Assembly: GCA_039933215.1 (NCBI GenBank) | Contig: JBDTOO010000002.1 | Span: 1 to 64,000 of the forward strand | DNA length: 64,000 bases | Source: JALYUA01 sp039933215 | Lineage (GTDB): Bacteria > Acidobacteriota > Thermoanaerobaculia > UBA5066 > Gp7-AA6 | Direction: 5' to 3' | The notes under the pieces: generated by a model | Seen by the model: the letters and a program-made list of their open reading frames with translations, nothing else | What the model was told of the DNA's origin: nothing | The model's database searches: none | In this document: positions 7,850 through 16,778 of the stretch, in pieces | Layout of the letters: every line of letters begins with the position of its first letter | How positions within the stretch are numbered: the first letter of the stretch is position 1 | Program-made: the position numbers and the translations under genes

Positions 7850-8788
7850 TCATCGATAGGCCGTCCGGTTGAATGCGCTTTTGAGGCTCTCGGTCCGTTG
7901 CATCGCGTCCGTCCACTCGCGGCGGATCTCGGGAAATACGTTGGACTTCTTCATCTGGGTGTCCGCGGCGGCGGCGAGCCGGGACAGCTGCGCGAGGTTC
8001 GCATCGAGGCGCGCTTTGCCTCCGCGAGACTCGAGCCCGTCGAGCATCGCGCGGGCCTGATTGGAATACAAGCCGATCGCCTGGGCCGTGTCGCGCTGGC
8101 GCGCGTCGAGGGGCATGGCTCCCGCGAGCGCGTGCGCGCGATCCGAGAGGCGGCGCGCCCGGTCCGCCACGTCCCGCGCCAGGGAGATGGAATCGGCAGT
8201 CGCGAAGGCTCCGTCGCCCCCCCGGGGTGCCCGATCGCCCGGACGGTCGGAGGGTGGAGCGCCTCCTCCGTCCCGGTGGTAGGCGGAGTCGTCGCGGACG
8301 GACCCGGGATCGTTCGGCCCGCGCTCGCCGTATCCCGCCCGCCGGTCGTCCTGAGAAATCCGCTCCATTCGCCGGAGAAGGTCGACGGTACGATTCCAGT
8401 CGTCCCCGGTGTGCCGGTCGACGGCTCGCGTGCGCCGCAGTCGCGCCTGAACCGTCGAGGCGTCGCGGATGAGGCCGTGGATCTCCTGATCGATCTGCCA
8501 GGGACGCGTGTCGTAAGCGTCCATCCGCGCGGCGAAACTGTGTGCCCGGGCGGCGAATCGCCCGACCGAACGGACGAAGACGGCATCCCGCCTCGTGCTG
8601 TGGCGGGCGGCGTCGTTGGCGTGCTGCGCGGCGTCGTCGAGCTCGCGTGCGAGCTCCTGCATCCGGGGGTAACCACGGCTCGACAACATGCCGGGCCGTC
8701 GTTCCTGCGCGAAGGTCGTCATCCGCATCCCGAGAAACAACCCGCCTGCCGCGAGAGCCGCGGCGAGGTACCGTGGGGCGGTCTTCAT
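7850..8788 (-). CDS. Exported protein with two helical repeats
   Basis: A 312-residue secreted protein with a signal peptide (MKTAPRYLAAALA to TTFAQ) and two copies of a helical domain: ~40-140 (MQELARELDDAAQHANDA, DDWNRTVDLLRRME) and ~200-305 (SLARDVADRARRLSDRAHAL, NVFPEIRREWTDAM). A Gly/Asp/Pro-rich linker (~145-195) joins them. The ATG at 8788 follows GGAGGTGG. It precedes the single-domain lipoprotein paralog by 47 bases, so the pair is probably one operon. Heptad-like charged helices suggest self-association. Function unknown. Confidence 0.7.
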   Translation of the reverse strand: MKTAPRYLAAALAAGGLFLGMRMTTFAQERRPGMLSSRGYPRMQELARELDDAAQHANDAARHSTRRDAVFVRSVGRFAARAHSFAARMDAYDTRPWQIDQEIHGLIRDASTVQARLRRTRAVDRHTGDDWNRTVDLLRRMERISQDDRRAGYGERGPNDPGSVRDDSAYHRDGGGAPPSDRPGDRAPRGGDGAFATADSISLARDVADRARRLSDRAHALAGAMPLDARQRDTAQAIGLYSNQARAMLDGLESRGGKARLDANLAQLSRLAAAADTQMKKSNVFPEIRREWTDAMQRTESLKSAFNRTAYR

Positions 8789-8937
8789 TTCTGCCACCTC
8801 CGGGGACCCCATAGCAAGGGTCGAACCAGTTTGGAGGTCCTTACAGGTCCGAGACTTGCGCCGGTGTCCTTCCCTCGCCTCGCGGCGTGGGTTGCCTCGC
8901 GCGCTTCCAGCAATTCGCGGTTCGATAGGATGACTTG

Positions 8938-10062
8938 ATGCGAAATAAACTCCCCGAAGCCGCCGTGTTCCTGGCTCTCACGCTTGGAACCCTCGGTCTC
9001 TTCCCCCGTACGGCAGGCGGATCCCCTCCGGACGCGCACGAGACTCCAACGGCGAGCCCCGCTGCCACCCCGCCTCCCTCCGGCGCCCGGCCCGCGGCGG
9101 CGCAGGGTTACTCGGTGACCGACCGGATCCCGCTTCCCGGCGACACGGGGTGGGACTACGTCACGGTGGATCCGGCCGCGGGAAGGCTCTACGTTTCGCG
9201 CAGCGACCGTGTCCTGGTCGTCGATCTCGCCTCGAAGAAGGTGGTGGGCGAGATCGCCCCCACGCCGGGGGTCCACGGCGTCGCCCTCGTCCCCTCGCTC
9301 GGGCGCGGCTTCACGAGCAACGGCCGCGCGTCTTCGGCGACGGCGTTCTCGCTCGCGACGCTCGAGCCCGCGGGACAGGTCGCGACGGGCGAAAACCCCG
9401 ACGCCATCCTCTACGATCCGGCGTCGAATCGCGTCTTCACGTTCAACGGGCGCGGCAAGAGCGCCACCGCTATCGATCCCAAGAGCCTCGCCGTCGTGGG
9501 GACAATTCCTCTCGGCGGGAAGCCGGAGTCCGGCGTCAGCGACGGCAAGGGTCGCGTCTGGGTCAACATCGAGGACACGGGAGAGATCGCCGTCATCGAT
9601 TCGCGCGCTCTCAAAGTCGCCGCCCGCTGGCCCGTCGCCGGATGCGAGGAGCCGTCCGGGCTCGCCATGGACGCGCCGCACCGCCGCCTCTTCACCGTGT
9701 GCGGCAACAAGGTGATGGCCATCCTGGACGCGGATTCGGGCCGCGTGGTCGCGAGCCTGCCGATCGGCGACGGAGTCGACGCGGCCGGGTTCGACCCCGC
9801 CACGGGTCTGGCCTTCGCATCGAATGGAGAGGGCACGCTGACGGTCGTGCATGAAGAAACGCCGGATCGCTTTCGCGTCGTGGAGAATGTCCCGACGAAG
9901 AGGGGCGCGCGGACGATGGCGCTGGACCCGACCACGCATCGGATCTACCTCGTGACCTCGGACTTCGGCCCGCCGCCGCCCCCGACGGCGGAACGGCCCC
10001 GGCCGCGCCCGTCGATCGTGCCGGGGAGCGTGACCGTGCTCGTCGTCTCTCCGAGCCGTTAA
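8938..10062 (+). CDS. YncE-like secreted beta-propeller protein
   Basis: A 374-residue exported protein: signal peptide (residues 1-25), a Pro/Ala linker, then a seven-bladed-propeller-like repeat region (~60-360) with recurring blade motifs such as RLYVSRSDRVLVVDLASKKV and RVFTFNGRGKSATAID. It belongs to the YncE / YVTN-repeat type. It is the first gene of an operon with a TolC protein nine bases downstream and an RND pump behind, so it may be a periplasmic accessory or sensor of the efflux system, though propellers of this type are also found next to many unrelated genes. The start is the ATG at 8938; a TTG one codon earlier is less likely. Confidence 0.8.
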   Translation: MRNKLPEAAVFLALTLGTLGLFPRTAGGSPPDAHETPTASPAATPPPSGARPAAAQGYSVTDRIPLPGDTGWDYVTVDPAAGRLYVSRSDRVLVVDLASKKVVGEIAPTPGVHGVALVPSLGRGFTSNGRASSATAFSLATLEPAGQVATGENPDAILYDPASNRVFTFNGRGKSATAIDPKSLAVVGTIPLGGKPESGVSDGKGRVWVNIEDTGEIAVIDSRALKVAARWPVAGCEEPSGLAMDAPHRRLFTVCGNKVMAILDADSGRVVASLPIGDGVDAAGFDPATGLAFASNGEGTLTVVHEETPDRFRVVENVPTKRGARTMALDPTTHRIYLVTSDFGPPPPPTAERPRPRPSIVPGSVTVLVVSPSR

Positions 10063-10071
10063 GGGAGCCGG

Positions 10072-11409
10072 ATGGTTCGAGTCAGAGCCATCCTCCGTTT
10101 CGGCTGGGCGCTCACCGTTGTCGCGGCCGGGTCCTCGACCGCCCTGGCATCGCCGGAGCCGCAGGCCCTCTGGACGGTGGACGACGTCCTGCGTGACAGC
10201 CGGAGCGCGAACGGGCGCCTTCCGATCGCGCTCTTCGACGTGGCGATCGCGCGGGAGAAGGTCAGCGAAGCGCGCGCGGAACGCTGGTTGAAGGTCGCGC
10301 TGGAAGGCGACTTCATCTACGCGCCGCCGAACGGCTATGACCCGGCCGTGACCAACGCGGGGGAGACGCGCCTCCAGGTCGTCGGACGCCAGCCCATCTA
10401 CGACGGCGGCGCGCGGCGGGCGAGGGTCCTCCGCAACGAGGCTGACGTCGACGTCGCCGGCGCGCGGTATCGCGTCGCGGAAAAGGACCTGGAGCTCGAC
10501 GTGCGGAGCCGGTACGCGGAGGCGGTTCAGGCGGACGCGGAAGCGGCGGCCCGCCGGGAAGGAGCTCTTCGCCTCGGGGGATATCGCACGTCTCTCGAGA
10601 GCCGCCGCGCTTCGGGGCAGGGCGTCGCCGCCGATCTCCTCAAGGTCGACGTTCGGCTCGCGACGGAGCAGGCGGCGATCGTCGACGCGGAGGGGCGGCG
10701 AGACCAGGCGAAGGTCGTCCTGAACGTCCTCATGGGGAGAGAGCCGGACGCTCCTCTCGCGCTCGCGCCCCTGCCTCCCCCCGACGGAGCCGCGGTCCCG
10801 GAGGGTCTCGGGATCGGGTTCGACCGGGTTCCCGAGGTCGCCCGGGCCGCCGCAGAGGCGAAGTCCGCGGAAGCCGATCTCGAGATCGCGCGCGCCGAGA
10901 GGAAGCCGCATGTGCTCTTCTCGGGCGACGTCGGATTCCTGGGCTCCGACACGTCCCGGCTGGTTCCCGCCGACCTCCGGGCCTCCGACCCCGACGCGAA
11001 CTTCGGCGACCGGATCCACCGCGATCTCGGGTATTCCTTCACCCTGTCGCTCTCCCTGCCCATCTGGGACGCGGGAGCAATCCGATCACGCGTGCGGCAG
11101 GCGGAGCTGCGGCTCCAGAGTGCGGAGCGCGGCGTCGCGTTTCAGAAGCAGGAGTCGCGGCGTCAGTCGGCGCAGGCGCTCGCGTCGCAGCGGAACATCC
11201 GGGAGCAGATCCGGATCCTGTCGGATGCCGCCCCGTCCGCGCGGGACTCATACCTCGAAGCCGAGAGCCGCTACCGTGGAGGCGCCGCGACGTCGCTCGA
11301 AGTCCTGGACGCTTACGCGGCCTCGGTCGACGCGGCCGTCCGGCTTTCGGAAGCTCTCTCGCGGTATCGGATCGCCCAGGCGGTCGCGCAGCGGTGGAGC
11401 ACGCCGTGA
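10072..11409 (+). CDS. TolC-family outer membrane efflux protein
   Basis: A 445-residue outer-membrane factor with signal peptide (~1-25, ending ALASP) and two outer-membrane-efflux repeats (about 45-230 and 250-440), rich in long helices (ARYRVAEKDLELDVRSRYAE, RQAELRLQSAERGVAFQ). It forms the exit duct for the RND pump encoded by the next two genes. GTGA overlap with the adaptor gene shows translational coupling. The substrate cannot be read from this protein. Confidence 0.9.
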   Translation: MVRVRAILRFGWALTVVAAGSSTALASPEPQALWTVDDVLRDSRSANGRLPIALFDVAIAREKVSEARAERWLKVALEGDFIYAPPNGYDPAVTNAGETRLQVVGRQPIYDGGARRARVLRNEADVDVAGARYRVAEKDLELDVRSRYAEAVQADAEAAARREGALRLGGYRTSLESRRASGQGVAADLLKVDVRLATEQAAIVDAEGRRDQAKVVLNVLMGREPDAPLALAPLPPPDGAAVPEGLGIGFDRVPEVARAAAEAKSAEADLEIARAERKPHVLFSGDVGFLGSDTSRLVPADLRASDPDANFGDRIHRDLGYSFTLSLSLPIWDAGAIRSRVRQAELRLQSAERGVAFQKQESRRQSAQALASQRNIREQIRILSDAAPSARDSYLEAESRYRGGAATSLEVLDAYAASVDAAVRLSEALSRYRIAQAVAQRWSTP

Positions 11410-12386
11410 GTCGGATGGCGGCGATGCTCGCGCTCCTCGCGATGGCGTGCGCGTGCGGCCACGGCAAGGAAAAGACTGCGGCCGCCGGGCCCACGCCGCC
11501 GGACGCGCCGACGGCGGTCCGCGTCGCGAAGGTCTCTCGCGCGAACCTGGCGGAGATCGTCTCGGGGTCCGGCCACACGTCGGCGCTGTCCCAGCAGAAG
11601 GTCCGCGCGCCGTTTGCCGGGGCACTCGTCGAGCTCCGCGCGGTCGACGGCGACGTCGTCCGCCGCGGCCAGCCGATCGGCGCGATGGTGTCCCGGGAAT
11701 CGGAGGCCGCTCTCTCGGGCGCGCGCGAGATGGTGCGCGAGGCACAGACGCCGGCGCAGCGGGCGGACGCGGAACGGGCGCTCGCGATCGCGGAGAAGAA
11801 CCTCGTGCGGCGCGCGCTTCTCGCCACCGCCGACGGCCCGATCCTCTCGCACGCCGCCGCGAGCGGCGACCGGCTGGCGGAGGACCAGGAGATCCTGACC
11901 ATTGCCGACGCCTCGTCGATCGTCTTCCTGGCGGATCTGCCGCAGAACGACCTCGCCCGCGTCCGTCCGGGGCAGCCGGCAAGGGTCGAGATCGGAGGCC
12001 GCCCGTTGCCACTGGCGGGCTTCGTCCATTCGATGCTACCCGGCGCGAACACCTCGGACTTCACCGGATCCGTCCGGATCGACCTTCCGGCGCCCGCGGA
12101 GCGGCTGGCGCTCGGCCTCTTCGGGAACGCGCGAATCACTGTCGGCTCGCGGCCCGATTCGCTCGTCGCTCCGGACGCAGCCGTGGTGAAGGACGACGTC
12201 ATGGGCACTTCCCGCGTCGCCGCCGTCGTGAACGGGCGCGCGCGCTGGATCGACGTCCAGCCCGGCCTGAAGCAGGACGGCGCGACGCAGATCTCGGGCC
12301 CCGGGATCGCCGACGGGACCGTCGTGATCGTGTCGGGCATGGTGGGGCTGCCGGAGGGCAAGACCGTCGCCGCGCAGGCGCCATGA
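11406..12386 (+). CDS. RND efflux periplasmic adaptor lipoprotein
   Basis: A 326-residue membrane-fusion protein. It has a lipoprotein signal (LALLAMAC), a barrel-sandwich hybrid (KVRAPFAGALVELRAVDGDV and RALLATADGPILSHAAASGD), a very short hairpin (~95-125) and the beta-barrel and membrane-proximal domains (IVFLADLPQNDLARVRPGQ). The GTG at 11406 overlaps the tolC stop (GTGA) and has GGTGGAG seven bases ahead; ATG 11415 and GTG 11394 are alternatives. It bridges TolC and the pump. The ATGA overlap with the next gene indicates fixed stoichiometry. Confidence 0.88.
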   Translation: MSRMAAMLALLAMACACGHGKEKTAAAGPTPPDAPTAVRVAKVSRANLAEIVSGSGHTSALSQQKVRAPFAGALVELRAVDGDVVRRGQPIGAMVSRESEAALSGAREMVREAQTPAQRADAERALAIAEKNLVRRALLATADGPILSHAAASGDRLAEDQEILTIADASSIVFLADLPQNDLARVRPGQPARVEIGGRPLPLAGFVHSMLPGANTSDFTGSVRIDLPAPAERLALGLFGNARITVGSRPDSLVAPDAAVVKDDVMGTSRVAAVVNGRARWIDVQPGLKQDGATQISGPGIADGTVVIVSGMVGLPEGKTVAAQAP

Positions 12387-15300
12387 GCTTCCTCCGGCGC
12401 TTCTCGGACCGTCCCCAGGCCCTCTTCCTCCTCATCCTGGTGCTCTGCGTCGCCGGGGTCTGGACGGCTACGCGGCTTCCTTCCGCGATCTTCCCGACGG
12501 TCACGTTCCCGCGCGTGAAAATCATCGCGGAAGGCGCCGAGGAGCCGGCCGCGCAACTCATCCCGGCCGTCACCCGGCCTCTCGAGGAGGCCATCCTGCG
12601 CGTGCCGGGGATCGAGCGCGTGATCTCGACGACCACGAGAGGATCCGTCGAGATCGGCGCCGAGTTCTCCTGGGGCACCGACATGCAGCTGGCGTTGCAG
12701 CGCGTCCAGGCCGAGATCGCGAGGGCCCGTCCCGACCTTCCTCCCGACATGCGCATCGACGCCGAATGGATGAACACGGCTGTGTTTCCGGTGCTCGGGT
12801 ATTCGTTGACGTCCGATACGCTGTCGCAGGCCGCGCTTCGGGAGATCGCCGATTTCCAACTGCGCCCCGCGCTCGTCCAGATACCCGGCGTGGCGCAGGT
12901 GCAGGTGCAGGGCGGCGCGCTGCGGGAATTTCAGGTCCACCTCGATCCGCAGGCGCTGGCCGCGAGGAAGCTCGCGGCCTCGGAGGTCGTCGACGCGATC
13001 CGGAAGAACAACGTGCTCAATTCGGCGGGGCTCGTTGAATCCAACCATGAGCTCTATCTCTCGCTCGTGACGGGAAAGCCCGAAGGACTGGAAGAGCTGG
13101 GGCGGATCTCCGTCGCGTCCCCCAGGGGCGGCGTCGCGGCGCCCTTGAGCCAGCTCGGCCGGATCGCCCCCTCCGACGCCGTGTCGTTCCTCCGGACGAC
13201 CGCCGGAAGGCGTCCGGCAGTCCTCGTGAACGTAGTTCGTCAGCCGGCCGCGAGCACGCTCGCGATCGCCGGCCACATCGACGCGCTCTTGAAGGAGCAC
13301 CCCGATCTGCTGCCGAAGGGCGTCACGTGGACCACCTTTTACGACCAGGCCGAGTTCATCCGGCACTCTGTAAACGGGGTGCGCGACGCGATCCTGATCG
13401 GGATCGCGCTCGCCGCCCTCGTTCTCTTCGTGTACCTGCGCAACTTTCGGATCACCGCCGTCGCCGTCGCGACGATTCCCGTAACCGTGGCGATCGTCAT
13501 CCTGGTCCTCGGAGCGTTTGGTCAGACGATCAACCTGATGACGCTCGGGGGCATTGCGGCGGCGATCGGGCTCGTCGTGGACGACGCGATCGTTGTCGTG
13601 GAGAACATCGCGCGGCACGCGGAGGACCGGGTGTCGCCGAATCCGGCGCAGACGGGTCTCGCGGAGGCGCTGCCACCGCTGACCGGGTCGAGCATCTCTA
13701 CGATCGTGATCTTCTTCCCGTTCGCCCTGCTCTCCGGCGTCGCGGGAGCCTTCTTCAAACCCCTCGCCCTCACGATGGCGATCGCTCTCGCGGTCTCTTA
13801 CGGGCTCTCTGCTCTCGCCGTTCCGGCAGCCGCGCACGCTCTGCGCGTGGAGACGAAGGCACGGGGGAACCGGAAGAAGCGGGAGCCGAGGATTGCACGC
13901 TTTTTCATCCGGCATCCGTCTCTCGCGCTGGCCGTGACCGTGACGCTGCTCGTCGGAGGCTGGTTCCTCTACTCGGGGATCGGCTCGGATTTCCTTCCCG
14001 GCATGGACGAGGGCTCGATCATCCTCGACTACTGGACGCCGGCTGGAACTTCGCTCACGGACACGGACCAGATGCTCGGCCAGGTCGAGAAGATCATCAC
14101 CTCGATTCCGGACGTGGCGACCTATTCCCGGCGGACGGGCACGGAGCTCGGCTTCTTCGTCACGGAGCCCAATCGGGGGGACTACGTGATCCGCCTGAAA
14201 CCGTCCCGACAACGGAGGGACGTCGAAGAGGTGATCAGCGACCTGCGAGTCCGCATCAACGCGCAGCTGCCCTCCATCCGTGCGGATTTCGGTCAGATCC
14301 TCGAGGATCAGATCGGAGACCTCGCCGGCGGCGTCGTGCAGCCGATCGACGTGAAGATCTACGGCGAGGACCAGTCGATCCTCCAGGAGAGGGCGAGGGT
14401 TGCCGCGAAGATCCTCAAGGGCGTGTCCGGCATCGCGGACGTTTTCGACGGGATCACGGTGTCCGGGCCGAAGCTGACGGTCCGGGTGATCCCCGAAGCG
14501 CTGCCCCGGTTCGGAGTGACGACGGAGGCGCTCCACGGCGAAGTCGAGCCCGCGCTCGGCGGTACGGTGGCGGGCACCCTGCGTATTCGCGAGCGTCTCT
14601 ACGACATTCGGGTCTTCTCCCGGCGGACGACCGACGTGGGCTCACTTTCCGGGCTTCCGATACAGACCCCGTCGGGCGCACTCGTTCCTCTCTCCGTGCT
14701 CGCTTCCGTGTCGACCGGAACGCCCGAGGTGGAGATCCAGCGGGAGAACCTGCGGTCTTACGTCGGCGTGACCGCGCGTCTGGCGGGACGCAGCCTCGGC
14801 AGCGCGATGGCGGAGATCCGGAGCAAGCTTTCTCGGGGACTCGCGCTGCCGGCCGGGATGTCGATCCGGTACGGGGGCCTGTACGAGCAGCAGCAGAGCT
14901 CGTTCAAGGGGCTGCTCGGTGTCCTGTTCGGCGGCCTGCTTCTCGTAGCCGTCATCCTGCTCTTCGAGTTCGGAGACTGGCGCGCGCCGTTCTTGACGGT
15001 GATCATGGCGTTGACCGTTCTCACGAGCGTGTTGGGCTCCCTGATCGTGACGGGCATGACGCTCAACATCTCGAGCTTCGTCGGCGCGATCATGATGGTC
15101 GGCATCGTCGGAGAGAAGGCGGTGTTCCTGATCCACGACGCGCGAGAGGAGCTGCGGCGCGGGCTGCCGGTGCAGGAAGCGTGGGCGGAGGCCTCGAGGA
15201 AGCGCGTGCGCGCGGTCATGATGACGATTTTCGCGACCGCATTCGCTCTGGCGCCGCTCGCGATCGCGCTCGGCGAGGGCTCCCAGCTCCAGCAGCCCCT

Positions 15301-15445
15301 GGCGATCGCCGTCATCGGCGGCTTCATCCTCTCGAGTCCCCTGGTGCTCCTGATCCTTCCGTCGCTCTATGCCTGGCTCGACCCGCACGGGAAGCTCGCC
15401 GGCGCGGCTGCCGCGGAGCCCGCCCCTCCGGCGGGCGATCGATGA
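12383..15445 (+). CDS. RND-family efflux pump permease (HAE1/CusA-like)
   Basis: A 1020-residue inner-membrane proton-driven pump. Twelve hydrophobic segments occur in the usual pattern: one after the N-terminus (LFLLILVLCVAGVW), a large periplasmic loop (~35-330), five segments (~335-490), then a second half starting near 515. The TM4 motif GLVVDDAIVVVENI, with two adjacent Asp for proton relay, is clear. The ATG at 12383 overlaps the adaptor's stop (ATGA), so upstream in-frame extension is not used. Substrate class (drugs, solvents, metals) cannot be decided from sequence alone; no Cus-type Met triads were recognised. Confidence 0.93.
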   Translation: MSFLRRFSDRPQALFLLILVLCVAGVWTATRLPSAIFPTVTFPRVKIIAEGAEEPAAQLIPAVTRPLEEAILRVPGIERVISTTTRGSVEIGAEFSWGTDMQLALQRVQAEIARARPDLPPDMRIDAEWMNTAVFPVLGYSLTSDTLSQAALREIADFQLRPALVQIPGVAQVQVQGGALREFQVHLDPQALAARKLAASEVVDAIRKNNVLNSAGLVESNHELYLSLVTGKPEGLEELGRISVASPRGGVAAPLSQLGRIAPSDAVSFLRTTAGRRPAVLVNVVRQPAASTLAIAGHIDALLKEHPDLLPKGVTWTTFYDQAEFIRHSVNGVRDAILIGIALAALVLFVYLRNFRITAVAVATIPVTVAIVILVLGAFGQTINLMTLGGIAAAIGLVVDDAIVVVENIARHAEDRVSPNPAQTGLAEALPPLTGSSISTIVIFFPFALLSGVAGAFFKPLALTMAIALAVSYGLSALAVPAAAHALRVETKARGNRKKREPRIARFFIRHPSLALAVTVTLLVGGWFLYSGIGSDFLPGMDEGSIILDYWTPAGTSLTDTDQMLGQVEKIITSIPDVATYSRRTGTELGFFVTEPNRGDYVIRLKPSRQRRDVEEVISDLRVRINAQLPSIRADFGQILEDQIGDLAGGVVQPIDVKIYGEDQSILQERARVAAKILKGVSGIADVFDGITVSGPKLTVRVIPEALPRFGVTTEALHGEVEPALGGTVAGTLRIRERLYDIRVFSRRTTDVGSLSGLPIQTPSGALVPLSVLASVSTGTPEVEIQRENLRSYVGVTARLAGRSLGSAMAEIRSKLSRGLALPAGMSIRYGGLYEQQQSSFKGLLGVLFGGLLLVAVILLFEFGDWRAPFLTVIMALTVLTSVLGSLIVTGMTLNISSFVGAIMMVGIVGEKAVFLIHDAREELRRGLPVQEAWAEASRKRVRAVMMTIFATAFALAPLAIALGEGSQLQQPLAIAVIGGFILSSPLVLLILPSLYAWLDPHGKLAGAAAAEPAPPAGDR

Positions 15446-15581
15446 CCCGGAAACGTCTCTACGGCGCCGCCGCCGCGCTCGCCGCGATCCTGCGCGCGGC
15501 GTCCGCGCGGAGGCCGAGGCGGCGATCGAGCGCCGCGTGGAAGGGGAGAAAGCGGTGGCAGCGCGAAAGGCGAGTCCCTGA
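15442..15581 (+). pseudogene. Frameshifted small secreted protein at the end of the RND operon
   Basis: An ATG overlapping the pump's TGA begins a good signal peptide (MTRKRLYGAAAALAAIL, then RAASA). After that the frame becomes Arg-rich and unlikely, while the frame two bases on reads EAEAAIERRVEGEKAVAARK and stops at 15581. Removing one CG from the GCGCGG run near 15507-15512 would join them into a ~45-residue exported peptide. So this looks like a dinucleotide expansion that broke a small gene, or a sequencing error at a CG run. Confidence 0.45.
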
Positions 15582-15609
15582 GACAAGATCCGCAGGCGCG
15601 TGGTGTGGC

Positions 15610-16116
15610 ATGGCGAGTGCTTGGCTCACTCCCATGGATGACCGCCGAATGGATGATCGACTGGTACCGGAAGAGGCGGGCTCTTTTCCTTCAGGGCCTG
15701 TCCCCGGGGCCACCGCTGCGCTGCCGATCCCGGTTCGCGTGGGCTCGCCCCGCGTTCGACCGCACGTCGTTCCGATGACCGGCAAGACGGGCCCCGCGAC
15801 TCAGGATGACTTCGTCACGAGCTTCATCATCGTGTGGCAGCCCGCGCCGAAGCCGCCGTCGCTCTGGGTCCGGGCGCTCCGGGAGGCGCCCTTCGGCACC
15901 CAGCTCGTGCGTGCCTCCGACCTTCGCTGGGACGGGAAGTACCTGTCCGTCGAGCTTCTGAACGAGGCCGACATCGATGCGTTCGCCGCGCAGATGTCCC
16001 AGTGGGTCGACTACGCCAACATGCAGATGCTCCAGGGCCAGCAGTCCCCATCCGACCTGGTCCTCAAAGCCGCCCGCCGCCGTGCCCTGGAGATCGAGAA
16101 CCGGCTCCGAAAGTAG
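15610..16116 (+). CDS. Hypothetical protein
   Basis: A protein of up to 168 residues with a coherent C-terminal half (DDFVTSFIIVWQPAPKPPSL, LRWDGKYLSVELLNEADI, IENRLRK). I do not recognise the family. The start is uncertain: the frame is open back to 15442, starts exist at 15610, 15634, 15649 and 15775, and none has a clear ribosome site. Codon use becomes typical only after about 15700, so the real start may lie there. The protein is soluble-looking, without a membrane segment. Confidence 0.5.
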   Translation: MASAWLTPMDDRRMDDRLVPEEAGSFPSGPVPGATAALPIPVRVGSPRVRPHVVPMTGKTGPATQDDFVTSFIIVWQPAPKPPSLWVRALREAPFGTQLVRASDLRWDGKYLSVELLNEADIDAFAAQMSQWVDYANMQMLQGQQSPSDLVLKAARRRALEIENRLRK

Positions 16117-16271
16117 GGCACCGGGCGTAAACGGCGCCGCCGTTTCTCCCGGAGGACGACGGCGACGCGGCACGCGCCTTGCTCCTCGGGAACCCGAGCG
16201 CCGCCCATCGGGAGGCCGAAAATCGACGACTTCGCCGGGCGGAGACGCCGGGCGGGAAGGGAACCCTCACC

Positions 16272-16721
16272 ATGGATCCAATCGAGCTCTTGAAGAAGGA
16301 TCACCGGGAAGTCGAGAAGCTCTTCGCGGCCTTCGAAGAGGCCGGCGACGAGGCCTACGTCACGAAGCAGAATCTCTTCAACGAGATCAAGGCCGCCCTG
16401 GACGTCCACATGGACATCGAAGAGACGATCTTCTATCCGGCCGTCAAGAAGGTGCGGTCCGAAGAAGTCAAAGACGAGGTCCGCGAAGCGGACGAAGAGC
16501 ACCACGTCGTCAAGCTGCTCTTGAGCGAGCTCACTAGAATGAAGCCCCAGGACGAGCAGTTCGACGCCAAGGTGACGGTTCTCAAGGAGAACATCGAGCA
16601 CCACGTGAAGGAGGAGGAGACCGAGCTTCTTCCCGACGCGAAAAAGCACATCGCGGCCACGATGATGGAACAGCTCGGCGACGAGATGGAAGAGCGCAAG
16701 GAAAAACTCCAGACGGCCTGA
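16272..16721 (+). CDS. Hemerythrin HHE-domain protein
   Basis: A 149-residue four-helix protein of the hemerythrin/HHE cation-binding family. Iron-ligand motifs are visible: DHREVEKLF (~10-18), HMDIEETIFYP (~46-56), EEHHVVK (~76-82) and HHVKEEETELLP (~112-123). Such proteins bind a di-iron centre and react with oxygen or nitric oxide, and a role in stress defence is usual. The ATG at 16272 has AAGGGA upstream. It is a single gene, convergent with acetate kinase, with a terminator between them. Confidence 0.9.
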   Translation: MDPIELLKKDHREVEKLFAAFEEAGDEAYVTKQNLFNEIKAALDVHMDIEETIFYPAVKKVRSEEVKDEVREADEEHHVVKLLLSELTRMKPQDEQFDAKVTVLKENIEHHVKEEETELLPDAKKHIAATMMEQLGDEMEERKEKLQTA

Positions 16722-16722
16722 C

Positions 16723-16754
16723 CCTCTCTCCCAAGGGAAGAGGCCTTTCGTTTT
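16723..16754. terminator. Intrinsic terminator between hemerythrin and ackA
   Basis: CCTCTCTCCC / GGGAAGAGG forms a nine-pair stem with one bulge and a two-base loop, followed on the plus strand by CCTTTCGTTTT. It fits the end of the hemerythrin transcript, directly after its stop. Confidence 0.5.
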
Positions 16755-16778
16755 CCGGCGAACTCGATCATCCGACGG

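Noticed and set aside
8785..11019. 744-residue open frame on the minus strand opposite the YncE-like and TolC genes
   Set aside because: It is antisense to two well-supported genes, Arg/Gly-rich and without domain motifs. It is a by-product of high GC content.
10910..12382. In-frame upstream extension of the RND pump
   Set aside because: The real start overlaps the adaptor's stop at 12383; the extension runs through tolC and the adaptor in the wrong frame and has Arg/Ser-rich composition.
11039..14536. 1165-residue open frame on the minus strand opposite the adaptor and RND pump
   Set aside because: The plus strand encodes clear efflux proteins over the whole length; this frame has only charged low-complexity sequence.
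13327..15441. Frame overlapping the RND pump that continues into 15442-16116
   Set aside because: The part inside the pump is Arg-rich noise; only the piece after 15442 could be coding.
15649..15820. Alternative peptide WMTAEWMIDWYRKRRALF in the +2 frame
   Set aside because: Looks protein-like at first but stops after ~50 residues and has no ribosome site, and the other frame continues to a coherent C-terminus.
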